Assembly (NCBI GenBank): GCA_017936665.1
Contig: JAGBFB010000016.1
Coordinates: forward strand, 1 to 60,140
DNA length: 60,140 nt
Direction of reading: 5' to 3'
Origin: Spirochaetaceae bacterium
GTDB taxonomy: Bacteria; Spirochaetota; Spirochaetia; Treponematales; Treponemataceae
Position 1 is the first letter of the stretch; every line of letters begins with the position of its first letter. The position numbers and the translations under genes are program-made. Below are positions 44,275 to 51,577 of this stretch, one piece after another. The notes under the pieces were generated by a model, which saw only the letters and a list, made by a program, of their open reading frames with translations, was not told the DNA's origin and made no database searches.

Positions 44275-46503
44275 TTATTTAACTTCCATTTTGAAAACTC
44301 CGTTCCACTGATTTGGTGGCGGAGTTATTTTAAAATGAGCAATTCTATCTAAAAAAACTGCGGAAGGTTTATCTCTGTATCTGTTCCAACATTCGCCAAA
44401 GAATTTTTCTGCTTTGTCCCAGAGTTTTCTTCTGTAGCAAGAAAGACCTTTTTCAAAAAGTGTTTTAATTTGAATTGCACTTTCTGGAGCAGAATTTACT
44501 GGATATAAAAGTTCGTAAATTCTAACAGGTTTATTTTTTCCTTTTACGGCGATAAAATCTAATTCTCTACAAACAAACATATCCTGAAGTTTGTCGTAAA
44601 CTGCTTCTGAAATAATTGCTTTAGAACTATAAACTTTATTAGCACCTTCTAATCTTGCAGCTAAATTTACTGTGTCTCCAATTGAGGTAAAATCCATTCG
44701 ATTTGAAGAACCTACTGAACCAAAAACAACTTTTCCAGTGTTTATTCCAATTCCCATGGAAATTACAGGTTCTCCTTCAGAAATACTGTGTTGCTGTTCC
44801 GCAAGCATTGCAGAGCGAATTTCGATAGCAGCTTTACAAGCATTGATTTCTCTTCTTGGACCTGCAAAAAAAGCCATCACTTCATCCCCAACAAATTTAT
44901 CAACATCACCACCATTTTTTAGGATGATTTGAGTTTGTATATCTAAATAATGATTGAGGATAGAAACAATTTCTTTTGGTTGCATTCCTTCGCATAAGGT
45001 TGTAAAACCACGAATATCAGTAAATAAAAAACATAATTCCCTTGTGCTACTTTTTCTTGTTTCTTTTTCTGCATTTCTTAATGTAGAAACTGAAATATAT
45101 GGAACAATTCCTCTGATTATAGAAATCATATTTCCAATTTCAACTGATAAATCTTTTATTTCATCTGTGGTACTTACAGAATCTTCAAAAACAAGGGAAT
45201 CTGGTTGAATATTTGCAGAACCTGACATCATTGAAGTTAGAGAATTTGAAGTTTTACTTACACTAGTTCGTAAAAATAACAAAGGATTTACAATGTAATC
45301 ACAAAGAATGATAGTTAATACGATTGAAATATACAAAAAGAAAATTACGATAGCAATTACCGAAACAAAAGTTTTGAAATAAGGTTGCATCAAAACTTCT
45401 TCTTTGTAAGTAACAACTGAAAAACCGATAAGTCTTTGACCTGCATTTCTTGATAAAGTTACAGGATAAATGTATTTGAAAGTTCCTAATTTTTTGTTAA
45501 TTACAGGTTCTGTTCTGTAAGTTCCAGTTTGGTATCTGTTTATGTAATCTTTTGCTAAAATTGAAGAAATTGTTTTTTCTTCTGCATCTATTTTTGAAGG
45601 GCGACCTGTTGTGTATGCAAAAACATTGTAATCTGGAAAAACTGTACTTGAATCAATTTGTTCAAGATAAATTAACTCTGAACTATTAGATATAATAATA
45701 TCAATTCTATCATAAGGATATTCGGAAAAAGTATTTGTGTTTTTTTGTTCATTAAAGAAGGCAGAAATTTTATCATTTTTTCCGTCGGCACTGTCGTAAA
45801 CTGAAGCAGTTTGCTCTGCTTGGGTTTTTCCTGTGGCACTTACGGCTTCTATCATCATTTTTTGATATCTATTCAATATGATTGCCGAAAAAGTAACCAA
45901 AATTATAGTTATTGAACCAATTACAGTTATAAAAAGTTTTGTTTTAATTTTTGTCTTTTTTTGTTGAAGTTCTTTTTCTTTAGATTCTTGTTTTGATTTT
46001 AAATAAAGTTCTTTATATTCAGCGTACAAAGGATTTTTCTTTCTTAAATGATTAATTCCAACAAAAGAAAGTCCCATCAAAGAAAGCAAAGTTACAAAAA
46101 ATGAAATGTAAATTATGATTGGAAGTTCTAAAAACCATCTGAAAGTGTTTGCACTTAAAACCATTGCCGTAGTTTGACAAAATATCATAAAGATGATGGC
46201 AATGTGACTAACTAGATAAATCGCTTTATCAGAAATTTTTTTTACAAAAACTGAAACTAATAAAAATATTGCTGCTAAAGGAACAAAGTAAATAGAATAA
46301 AACAGCACTGACAAAATTGGTGAATAAAAAAATTGGGATATTTTTAATGGTAAATTCCATCCGTAGAACAAAATTGGATTAGAAGTTTCGTTAAATAAAT
46401 CTAAACTATTCATTCCAACAGGAAGCAAAAACCAAGCAACAAAAAGAATTATGAAATATATTCTGTTGAAATAAAATTTTTCCGTTGAATTTAATTTTTT
46501 CAT
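44275..46503 (-). CDS. membrane class III adenylate cyclase
   Basis: A 742-residue membrane protein predicted to make cyclic AMP. The N-terminal 165 residues have several membrane helices; a Lys-rich loop follows, another helix (about 195), an extracytoplasmic sensor region, a helix near 370-395 and a HAMP-like linker. The cyclase domain holds both metal Asp residues (LFTDIRGFTTLCEGM and DKFVGDEVMAFF), with Lys in the purine-binding position and MDFTSIGDTVNLAARLEG, features of adenylate rather than guanylate cyclases. A tetratricopeptide-like end follows. The ATG at 46503 directly follows a T-rich stretch after a large hairpin and has no ribosome binding site. Confidence 0.85.
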   Translation of the reverse strand: MKKLNSTEKFYFNRIYFIILFVAWFLLPVGMNSLDLFNETSNPILFYGWNLPLKISQFFYSPILSVLFYSIYFVPLAAIFLLVSVFVKKISDKAIYLVSHIAIIFMIFCQTTAMVLSANTFRWFLELPIIIYISFFVTLLSLMGLSFVGINHLRKKNPLYAEYKELYLKSKQESKEKELQQKKTKIKTKLFITVIGSITIILVTFSAIILNRYQKMMIEAVSATGKTQAEQTASVYDSADGKNDKISAFFNEQKNTNTFSEYPYDRIDIIISNSSELIYLEQIDSSTVFPDYNVFAYTTGRPSKIDAEEKTISSILAKDYINRYQTGTYRTEPVINKKLGTFKYIYPVTLSRNAGQRLIGFSVVTYKEEVLMQPYFKTFVSVIAIVIFFLYISIVLTIILCDYIVNPLLFLRTSVSKTSNSLTSMMSGSANIQPDSLVFEDSVSTTDEIKDLSVEIGNMISIIRGIVPYISVSTLRNAEKETRKSSTRELCFLFTDIRGFTTLCEGMQPKEIVSILNHYLDIQTQIILKNGGDVDKFVGDEVMAFFAGPRREINACKAAIEIRSAMLAEQQHSISEGEPVISMGIGINTGKVVFGSVGSSNRMDFTSIGDTVNLAARLEGANKVYSSKAIISEAVYDKLQDMFVCRELDFIAVKGKNKPVRIYELLYPVNSAPESAIQIKTLFEKGLSCYRRKLWDKAEKFFGECWNRYRDKPSAVFLDRIAHFKITPPPNQWNGVFKMEVK

Positions 46504-46515
46504 AAAAAGAAATCG

Positions 46516-46577
46516 TAATGTCTAGTAAATCAAATATCTATTAAAAATATAAAATTTACTAGACATTATTTTTTTTT
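46516..46577. terminator. long hairpin between HU and cyclase genes
   Basis: taatgtctagtaaat (46516-46530) pairs perfectly with atttactagacatta (46554-46568), 15 bp with a 23-base loop. The plus strand has nine Ts after it; the minus strand has gatttcttttt running into the cyclase ATG. It can end HU transcripts and may also attenuate the cyclase gene. Confidence 0.65.
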
Positions 46578-46580
46578 AGA

Positions 46581-46856
46581 CTATTTGTTTACGCTATCTT
46601 TAAGAGCTTTACCAGCCTTAAATTTAGGACATTTTGAAGCTTTAATTTTGATTGTTTCACCTGTTTTAGGATTACGACCAGTTCTTTCACCTCTTGTGCC
46701 TACATCAAAAGTTCCAAAACCTACAAGTTGTACAGATTCACCTTTTGCTAAAGATTCTGTAACAGCTTCAATAAAAGCTTTTAGAGTAGCGTCTGTGTCT
46801 TTTTTTGTAAGACCAGTTTTTTTTGTAATTTCATCAATAAGTTCAACTTTGTTCAT
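46581..46856 (-). CDS. HU-family DNA-binding protein
   Basis: A 91-residue nucleoid protein. The HU/IHF pattern is complete: ELIDEITKKTGLTKKDTDAT, VQLVGFGTFDVGTRGERTGR, NPKTGETIKIKASKCPKFKA. It bends DNA and packs the chromosome. The gene starts at ATG 46856 after gggg-taata and is followed by a large hairpin. It cannot be split into HU or IHF subtype by eye. Confidence 0.93.
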   Translation of the reverse strand: MNKVELIDEITKKTGLTKKDTDATLKAFIEAVTESLAKGESVQLVGFGTFDVGTRGERTGRNPKTGETIKIKASKCPKFKAGKALKDSVNK

Positions 46857-47020
46857 TTTATTACCCCAAATTTAGAATTTCATCAAAAATGATGTATCTA
46901 ATATGGTAACGCATATTTAAAGAAAATCCAATGCTTTTTTATTATTTTTTTTAAAACTATAGCATTTTTATTGAAAAGTGTTTATACTAAAACACATCAA
47001 AATATAACGGAGTGATTGTT

Positions 47021-47722
47021 ATGGTATATTCTGCAGAAGTAGAACACATGTGTCCATTGGCAAAAGCTGCTTATCATGGACCAGCTCCCATTCCAGAAGA
47101 AGGAAAATGGGTACAAGCAAAAGAAATTAAAGATATTTCTGGTTTTACACACGGTATCGGTTGGTGTGCACCACAACAGGGAGCTTGTAAATTAACTCTT
47201 AATGTAAAAGATGGAATTATTGAAGAAGCTCTTGTTGAAACAATTGGTTGTTCAGGAATGACACACTCAGCTGCTATGGCTTCAGAAATCTTAGTAGGAA
47301 AAACTCTTCTTGAAGCATTAAACACAGACTTAGTTTGTGATGCTATCAACACAGCTATGAGAGAACTTTTCTTGCAAATCGTATACGGAAGAACTCAGTC
47401 AGCTTTCTCAGAAGGTGGATTAGTTGTAGGTGCTTCTTTGGAAGACTTAGGAAAAGGACTTCGTTCTCAAGTTGGAACAATGTTTGCAACAAAGGCAAAA
47501 GGACCTCGCTATCTTGAAATGGCAGAAGGTTATGTAGAAAAAATTGCTGTAGATAAAGACGGTGCAGTTGTTGGATATAAATTTATCCACTTTGGAAAAA
47601 TGATGGACTTTATCAAAAAAGGTGATGATCCAGCAACAGCTATGGATAAAGCTCGTGGTCAATACGGAAGAACTACACCAGAACAAGGTGTTGCAAAACT
47701 CATTGATCCAAGACACGAATAA
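47021..47722 (+). CDS. IscU/NifU-like iron-sulfur scaffold-type protein paired with GGGtGRT
   Basis: A 233-residue protein with an IscU/NifU N-terminal-like core: GACKLTLNVKDGIIEEALVE, then the Cys site TIGCSGMTHSAAMASEILVG and KTLLEALN. Another Cys is in GIGWCAPQQG. It is longer than classic IscU and has an unusual N-terminal extension and C-terminal region (KGPRYLEMAEGYVEKIAVDK). I use ATG 47021 with cggagtg upstream. It is 16 bases before the GGGtGRT gene, and the two are found together in many anaerobes. Codon use is that of a highly expressed gene. Involvement in Fe-S chemistry is inferred from the fold only. Confidence 0.8.
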   Translation: MVYSAEVEHMCPLAKAAYHGPAPIPEEGKWVQAKEIKDISGFTHGIGWCAPQQGACKLTLNVKDGIIEEALVETIGCSGMTHSAAMASEILVGKTLLEALNTDLVCDAINTAMRELFLQIVYGRTQSAFSEGGLVVGASLEDLGKGLRSQVGTMFATKAKGPRYLEMAEGYVEKIAVDKDGAVVGYKFIHFGKMMDFIKKGDDPATAMDKARGQYGRTTPEQGVAKLIDPRHE

Positions 47723-47738
47723 GGCGGAGGAAATATAA

Positions 47739-48749
47739 ATGGCAGAAAAAATCACATTTGAAAGCTATGAACGCCGTATTGATAAAATCAACAAGGCATT
47801 AAATGAAAACGGAATTTCTTCTATTGAAGAAGCAAAAGAAATCTGTGATAAAGCAGGTATCGATCCATATAAAACAGTTGAAGAAACACAACCAATCGCA
47901 TTTGAAAATGCTAAATGGGCTTACGTTGTAGGTGCTGCTATTGCAATCAAAAAAGGATGCAAAAATGCCGCAGACGCAGCTGAAGCAATCGGAATTGGTT
48001 TACAAGCATTCTGTATTCCTGGTTCTGTAGCAGAAGACAGAAAAGTTGGTCTTGGACACGGAAACTTGGCTGCTCGTCTTCTTCGTGAAGAAACAAAATG
48101 TTTTGCTTTCTTGGCAGGACACGAATCATTTGCTGCTGCTGAAGGTGCTATCAAAATTGCACAAAAAGCAGACAAAGTTAGAAAAGAACCACTTCGCTGT
48201 ATCTTGAACGGTCTTGGAAAAGACGCTGCTCAAATCATCAGCCGTATCAACGGATTTACTTATGTTCAAACACAATTTGATTACTACACAGGTGAACTCA
48301 AAGTTGTAAAAGAAATTCCATACTCAAATGGAGAAAGAGCAAAAGTTAAATGTTACGGATGTGACGATGTTCGCGAAGGTGTTGCAGTAATGTGGCACGA
48401 AGGAGTTGACGTTTCTATCACAGGAAACTCAACAAACCCAACTCGTTTCCAACACCCAGTTGCTGGTACTTACAAAAAAGAATGTGTTGAAAAAGGTAAG
48501 AAATACTTCTCTGTAGCATCAGGTGGTGGTACAGGTCGTACACTTCACCCAGACAACATGGCTGCAGGTCCTGCTTCTTACGGTATGACAGATACAATGG
48601 GACGTATGCACTCAGACGCACAATTTGCTGGTAGCTCATCAGTTCCAGCCCACGTAGAAATGATGGGATTCTTAGGAATTGGTAACAACCCAATGGTTGG
48701 TGCAACTGTAGCTGTAGCAGTTGACGTTAGTACAGTTTTATCAAAATAA
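47739..48749 (+). CDS. GGGtGRT family protein
   Basis: A 336-residue protein named for the motif FSVASGGGTGRTLHPDN near its C-terminus. It also has CIPGSVAEDRKVGLGHGNLA and, late on, FAGSSSVPAHVEMMGFLGIG. The family is widespread in anaerobic Firmicutes and spirochaetes and has no assigned function. It is always, as here, next to the IscU-like scaffold gene, with ggagg before its ATG. The high share of preferred codons implies strong expression. The sequence is Ala- and Gly-rich and has no membrane segments. Confidence 0.85.
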   Translation: MAEKITFESYERRIDKINKALNENGISSIEEAKEICDKAGIDPYKTVEETQPIAFENAKWAYVVGAAIAIKKGCKNAADAAEAIGIGLQAFCIPGSVAEDRKVGLGHGNLAARLLREETKCFAFLAGHESFAAAEGAIKIAQKADKVRKEPLRCILNGLGKDAAQIISRINGFTYVQTQFDYYTGELKVVKEIPYSNGERAKVKCYGCDDVREGVAVMWHEGVDVSITGNSTNPTRFQHPVAGTYKKECVEKGKKYFSVASGGGTGRTLHPDNMAAGPASYGMTDTMGRMHSDAQFAGSSSVPAHVEMMGFLGIGNNPMVGATVAVAVDVSTVLSK

Positions 48750-48811
48750 ATTTAGTTTTATAGACTAACTTTTTCCGAAAGCCACTTCAGTTTTTGAGGT
48801 GGCTTTTTTTT
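48743..48811 (+). terminator. terminator of GGGtGRT gene; repeat copy T1
   Basis: Starts inside the stop codon region (aaaataaatttag) and continues through actaactttttccgaaag to the hairpin gccacttca / tgaggtggc with eight Ts. Repeated almost exactly at 49427-49493 and more loosely at 50467-50524. Confidence 0.9.
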
Positions 48812-48896
48812 GTATTCATATAAGGTATCTTTCTATATGAAAAATTATCTAGCAAAAACACAAAACTAAGTGTATATTATACTTAGAGGTATTGAT

Positions 48897-49166
48897 ATGA
48901 TGTATCCATTTATGACACTTAATGACGACACAGAAATAGTTCATTCTGAAATGAAAGATGGCATTGTGAAAGTATATATTGAAACGCCTGACGAAAAACT
49001 CGGTTTTAAGTCTGCTACTTGTTATTTACCAGAAAAAAAGTGGGAAAATATCTATGGCTATACAGAAGATGAATTTGAATATTTAAAAGATGTTGTATAT
49101 TCAGAAGCACATTTAATACTTGAATTTTCTCAAACTGGAGGGCTTTTGAGTGCCTCAAGTATTTAA
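48897..49166 (+). CDS. DUF2442 domain protein
   Basis: An 89-residue protein, start at ATG 48897 with agaggt upstream (the next codon is also ATG). The DUF2442 pattern is seen: a short beta start, VKVYIETPDEKLGFKSATCY and an acidic C-terminal half. DUF2442 proteins are usually found beside DUF4160 proteins as two-gene units that are suspected toxin-antitoxin pairs. Here it comes first and overlaps the DUF4160 gene by 17 bases. It lies between terminator copies T1 and T2. Confidence 0.7.
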   Translation: MMYPFMTLNDDTEIVHSEMKDGIVKVYIETPDEKLGFKSATCYLPEKKWENIYGYTEDEFEYLKDVVYSEAHLILEFSQTGGLLSASSI

Positions 49167-49428
49167 GCTTGGTTCTTATTGGGTTTATTTTTGGACAAAT
49201 GAAAATAATCCTACAGAACCTATACATGTCCATATTTCAGAGGGAAAACCTGTTCCTCATGCTACTAAAGTGTGGATTACAAAAGACGGAAAATGTTCAT
49301 TAGCAAATAATAACTCCAAACTTCCTGTTGTTGTTTTAAACAAACTTCTTCGTGTAATTGAGGCTCGTACTTTTGAAATTATTGCAAAGTGGAAAGAATA
49401 TTTTGGTGAAATAAAATTTTATTGTTAA
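49150..49428 (+). CDS. DUF4160 domain protein
   Basis: A 92-residue protein starting at GTG 49150 after ggagg (49137-49141), which lies inside the DUF2442 gene. The DUF4160 motif is typical: YWVYFWTNENNPTEPIHVHI followed by SEGKP, then an alpha-helical C-terminal half (LNKLLRVIEARTFEIIAKWK). The family is usually linked to DUF2442, possibly as toxin and antitoxin. Its stop codon is immediately followed by a duplicate of the GGGtGRT terminator. Confidence 0.75.
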   Translation: MPQVFKLGSYWVYFWTNENNPTEPIHVHISEGKPVPHATKVWITKDGKCSLANNNSKLPVVVLNKLLRVIEARTFEIIAKWKEYFGEIKFYC

Positions 49429-49493
49429 AATAAATTTAGTTTTATAGACTAACTTTTTCCGAAAGCCACTTCAGAATTGAGGTGGCTTTTTTT
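49427..49493 (+). terminator. terminator; repeat copy T2
   Basis: Matches T1 base for base from aaaataaatttag to ccgaaagccacttcag, then differs only in the loop (aat instead of ttt) and the T-run. It lies directly after the DUF4160 stop codon and also faces the end of the minus-strand XRE gene. Confidence 0.9.
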
Positions 49494-49494
49494 C

Positions 49495-49818
49495 TTATAG
49501 TTTTTCATCTAAATATTTTAGAATACTTTCATTTATGCGATCATAAATTTCAGAAGAAACTTCTTTTACAAATTCTTTTTTATCAAATCGGATAGTATTT
49601 CTTGGACATCCTTGTTCTTCAAACAGTTGTGCAGGTATTATATTTAATGCTTTGGCTATTGCGTCTATTGTTTCTGGTTTTGGAAATATATTACGACTTT
49701 CAATTTCAGAAATATATCCCCCTCCGTAACCTATTTTTTCAGAAAGTTGTTCTTGCGTAAGATTAGCTTTATTTCGCCAATACTTTAAATTATCCTTGAA
49801 TATTTCTCTAACACCCAT
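49495..49818 (-). CDS. XRE-family helix-turn-helix regulator
   Basis: A 107-residue repressor-like protein. The helix-turn-helix covers about residues 8-66: LKYWRNKANLTQEQLSEKIG, then GGYISEIESRNIFPKPETID. The last 40 residues are acidic and probably oligomerise. It is read away from the exported-protein gene at 49989, with three matching operator-like sites between them. It likely controls its own and the divergent gene. Confidence 0.85.
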   Translation of the reverse strand: MGVREIFKDNLKYWRNKANLTQEQLSEKIGYGGGYISEIESRNIFPKPETIDAIAKALNIIPAQLFEEQGCPRNTIRFDKKEFVKEVSSEIYDRINESILKYLDEKL

Positions 49819-49853
49819 AATATAATAATAATTTTTTACAAGTAAATTCTTTA

Positions 49854-49932
49854 TAGTTTAATAAGCGTATTTTATTTTATCATTGACAGATTACGCTTTA
49901 TAAACTAGAATAAAGACAGTTTAATAAGCGAT
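49854..49932. promoter_or_regulatory. three-site operator and divergent promoter of XRE gene
   Basis: tagtttaataagcgta (49854-49869) recurs as cagtttaataagcgat (49917-49932) and, in reverse, as tacgctttataaacta (49892-49907). The plus-strand promoter is ttgaca (49883-49888), 17 bases, tagaat (49906-49911). The second site covers its spacer and the third the predicted start. Confidence 0.7.
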
Positions 49933-49988
49933 TTCTAGTTTTATAATCTTCTAAAATGGGAGTTGAACTAGGAGTAAAGGAGTGTTTT

Positions 49989-50423
49989 ATGAAGAACAAG
50001 ATTTTATTAGTTTTAGGAATTGTATTGTTATGTATAATGTTCTGTGCCTGTACAAAAAAGTACGAAATTGGTGATACTGGTCCTGGTGGTGGAATTGTAT
50101 TTCAAATTTCAGAAGATGGAACAAATGGGTACGAAGTAAGTGAAGTGCTTGGAGAAGAGTCATGGAAAAATGCAAAAGAAATCTGTGAAAAGTATGATGG
50201 GGGAGGATATTCAGACTGGTTTCTTCCTACCAGCGAAGCACTACGTTTGGTATATCAAAATTTAGTAAGGTCAAGAAGAATTTCTGACACAACTTTACAT
50301 TGGACAGCGAACAATCGATTTGATAGACCTTATATGATTATGTGTCTTGATTTTAGCAATGGTGAAATGTACTCCTACAACGAAGAATTTCCTAAATCAG
50401 TACGTGCCATTCGGGCTTTTTAG
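49989..50423 (+). CDS. DUF1566-like lipoprotein
   Basis: A 144-residue lipoprotein. I start at ATG 49989 after aaggag; the open frame extends 11 codons upstream without better signals. Lipobox CACT-like with Cys near residue 20. The body has the DUF1566/Lcl pattern: GDTGPGGGIVFQISEDG, ESWKNAKEICEKYDGGGYSD, WFLPTSEALRLVYQNL and the end SVRAIRAF. Such proteins are common surface lipoproteins in spirochaetes. Control by the divergent XRE regulator is likely from shared operator sites. Confidence 0.75.
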   Translation: MKNKILLVLGIVLLCIMFCACTKKYEIGDTGPGGGIVFQISEDGTNGYEVSEVLGEESWKNAKEICEKYDGGGYSDWFLPTSEALRLVYQNLVRSRRISDTTLHWTANNRFDRPYMIMCLDFSNGEMYSYNEEFPKSVRAIRAF

Positions 50424-50466
50424 ATATTAATCTATAAAGAATGCGTAGCAATTTTCAATCCGTGTG

Positions 50467-50524
50467 ATTTAGTTTTTCAGACTAGATTTTACAAGCCACT
50501 TCAGTTTTGAGGTGGCTTTTTTTT
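50467..50524 (+). terminator. terminator; diverged repeat copy T3
   Basis: atttagttttt-cagactag-atttt, then aagccacttcagttttgaggt and ggc plus eight Ts. Similar to T1 and T2 but with several changes in the left part. Confidence 0.8.
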
Positions 50525-50525
50525 C

Positions 50526-50584
50526 TTAGTCAACTTGACTAACTATATAACTTGTGATATATTTATCTTAGTCAACTTGACTAA
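50526..50584 (+). promoter_or_regulatory. toxin-antitoxin promoter between two identical operators
   Basis: The perfect palindrome ttagtcaa-c-ttgactaa occurs at 50526-50542 and 50568-50584, start to start 42 bases (four helical turns). The -35 ttgact (50535-50540) is inside the first; 17 bases on is -10 tatatt (50558-50563) with tga before it; the transcript should start inside the second. Ideal for autorepression by the antitoxin. Confidence 0.8.
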
Positions 50585-50605
50585 TTTTGTGTCAGGAGGA
50601 GAGTA

Positions 50606-50851
50606 ATGTGTAAAGTTAATGTTTTAGAAGCAAAAACAAATTTTTCAAAATTACTTTCTATGTTGGAAAACAAAGAAGAGAATGAAATTATCATTTGCAA
50701 AAATAATAATCCTGTGGCAACACTTTGCCTTGTTCCTCAAGTTGATGTAAATAAAAGAATTGGAATTGCAAAAAACAAAATATCTGTTCTTGATTTAGAT
50801 GAATTTAATTCGGTTGATTCTGAAATTACTTCTTCCTTTTTAGGTTTATAG
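50606..50851 (+). CDS. Phd/YefM-type antitoxin
   Basis: An 81-residue antitoxin and likely repressor. The N-terminal Phd fold is seen in VNVLEAKTNFSKLLSMLENK and IIICKNNNPVATLCLVP. The C-terminal part is acidic and would bind the toxin. aggagga lies upstream of the ATG. The PIN toxin gene starts 14 bases later. Two palindromic operators precede it. Confidence 0.85.
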   Translation: MCKVNVLEAKTNFSKLLSMLENKEENEIIICKNNNPVATLCLVPQVDVNKRIGIAKNKISVLDLDEFNSVDSEITSSFLGL

Positions 50852-50865
50852 TTGGGAAAATCTAT

Positions 50866-51264
50866 ATGGATTATTTGCTTGATACACATCTTTTACTTTG
50901 GGCTTTAGCTGATTCAGAAAAATTACCAAAAAAAGCTTTTGAAGTATTAATGAATCCCAAAAACCAGATTTTTTATAGTGTTGCTTCTATGTGGGAAGTA
51001 TCAATTAAAAACGAAAAGAAAAAACTTGGAGTTTCAGGAACTGAATTTATGCATTATTGCGAACAAGCAGGATATAAAAAACTTCCAATTGATGAAAAAC
51101 ATATTTTAGCCTTGGAAACATTAGAAAAGAAAGAAAATTCCCCAGAACACAACGACCTCTTTGATAGAATTTTACTTTCTCAGGCAAAATCAGAAACTAT
51201 CCAATTATTAACCTGTGACAAAAGTTTTTTATTTTACAATGAATTGAATTATACTGTTATTTAA
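50866..51264 (+). CDS. PIN-domain toxin (VapC-type ribonuclease)
   Basis: A 132-residue PIN nuclease. Acidic residues of the active site are visible: MDYLLDTHLLLWALAD at the start, SVASMWEVSIKNEKKKLG in the middle, and NDLFDRILLSQAKSE with TCDKSFLFYN near the end. PIN toxins cut RNA, often tRNA or rRNA; the target is unknown here. It pairs with the Phd-type antitoxin upstream. Confidence 0.88.
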   Translation: MDYLLDTHLLLWALADSEKLPKKAFEVLMNPKNQIFYSVASMWEVSIKNEKKKLGVSGTEFMHYCEQAGYKKLPIDEKHILALETLEKKENSPEHNDLFDRILLSQAKSETIQLLTCDKSFLFYNELNYTVI

Positions 51265-51298
51265 TTTAAATTTGTGGGTACCCAATCTCCGCCCATCC

Positions 51299-51487
51299 TA
51301 TGCCACTTGTTCAAAACAAAGCAAGAATCAATGTGTAAACACAAAATTGTAGCCAACGCGTAGACGGAAAATGGAACAGTGAAGTCTTGCAAGCGTAAGC
51401 GCAGCACTAACGAACTGGGACATTTTTCGTCGAAAGCGTTGGCTGAAAATTATTCATTTACAAAATTTCATCTTGCTTTATTTTGTG
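51299..51487 (+). ncRNA. candidate structured element, copy 2 (long covarying hairpin)
   Basis: Second copy of the element at 569-838, shorter by about 80 bases. Terminal arms aaagcaag / cttgcttt as in copy 1. Middle stem agccaacgc (51351-51359) with gcgttggct (51436-51444), perfect 9 bp and different in sequence from copy 1. The gta / gaaa loop is kept, then gacggaaaatg (51363-51373) with catttttcgtc (51421-51431). The apical part has gc-gtaa-gc. The rest of 51265-51577 holds an ATTGATGA / TCATCAAT hairpin (51527-51553) before the next gene. Confidence 0.5.
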
Positions 51488-51577
51488 CAAAAATTTGAAA
51501 ACCTATTTTCTCTGTACTAAACTTTTATTGATGAGGCTTTAAGTTTCATCAATAATTTCTTTTTACAGGAGAGAGGT

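Noticed and set aside
51299-51487. Retron-type noncoding RNA
   Set aside because: A long stem and inverted ends fit loosely, but no reverse transcriptase gene is in the window near either copy.
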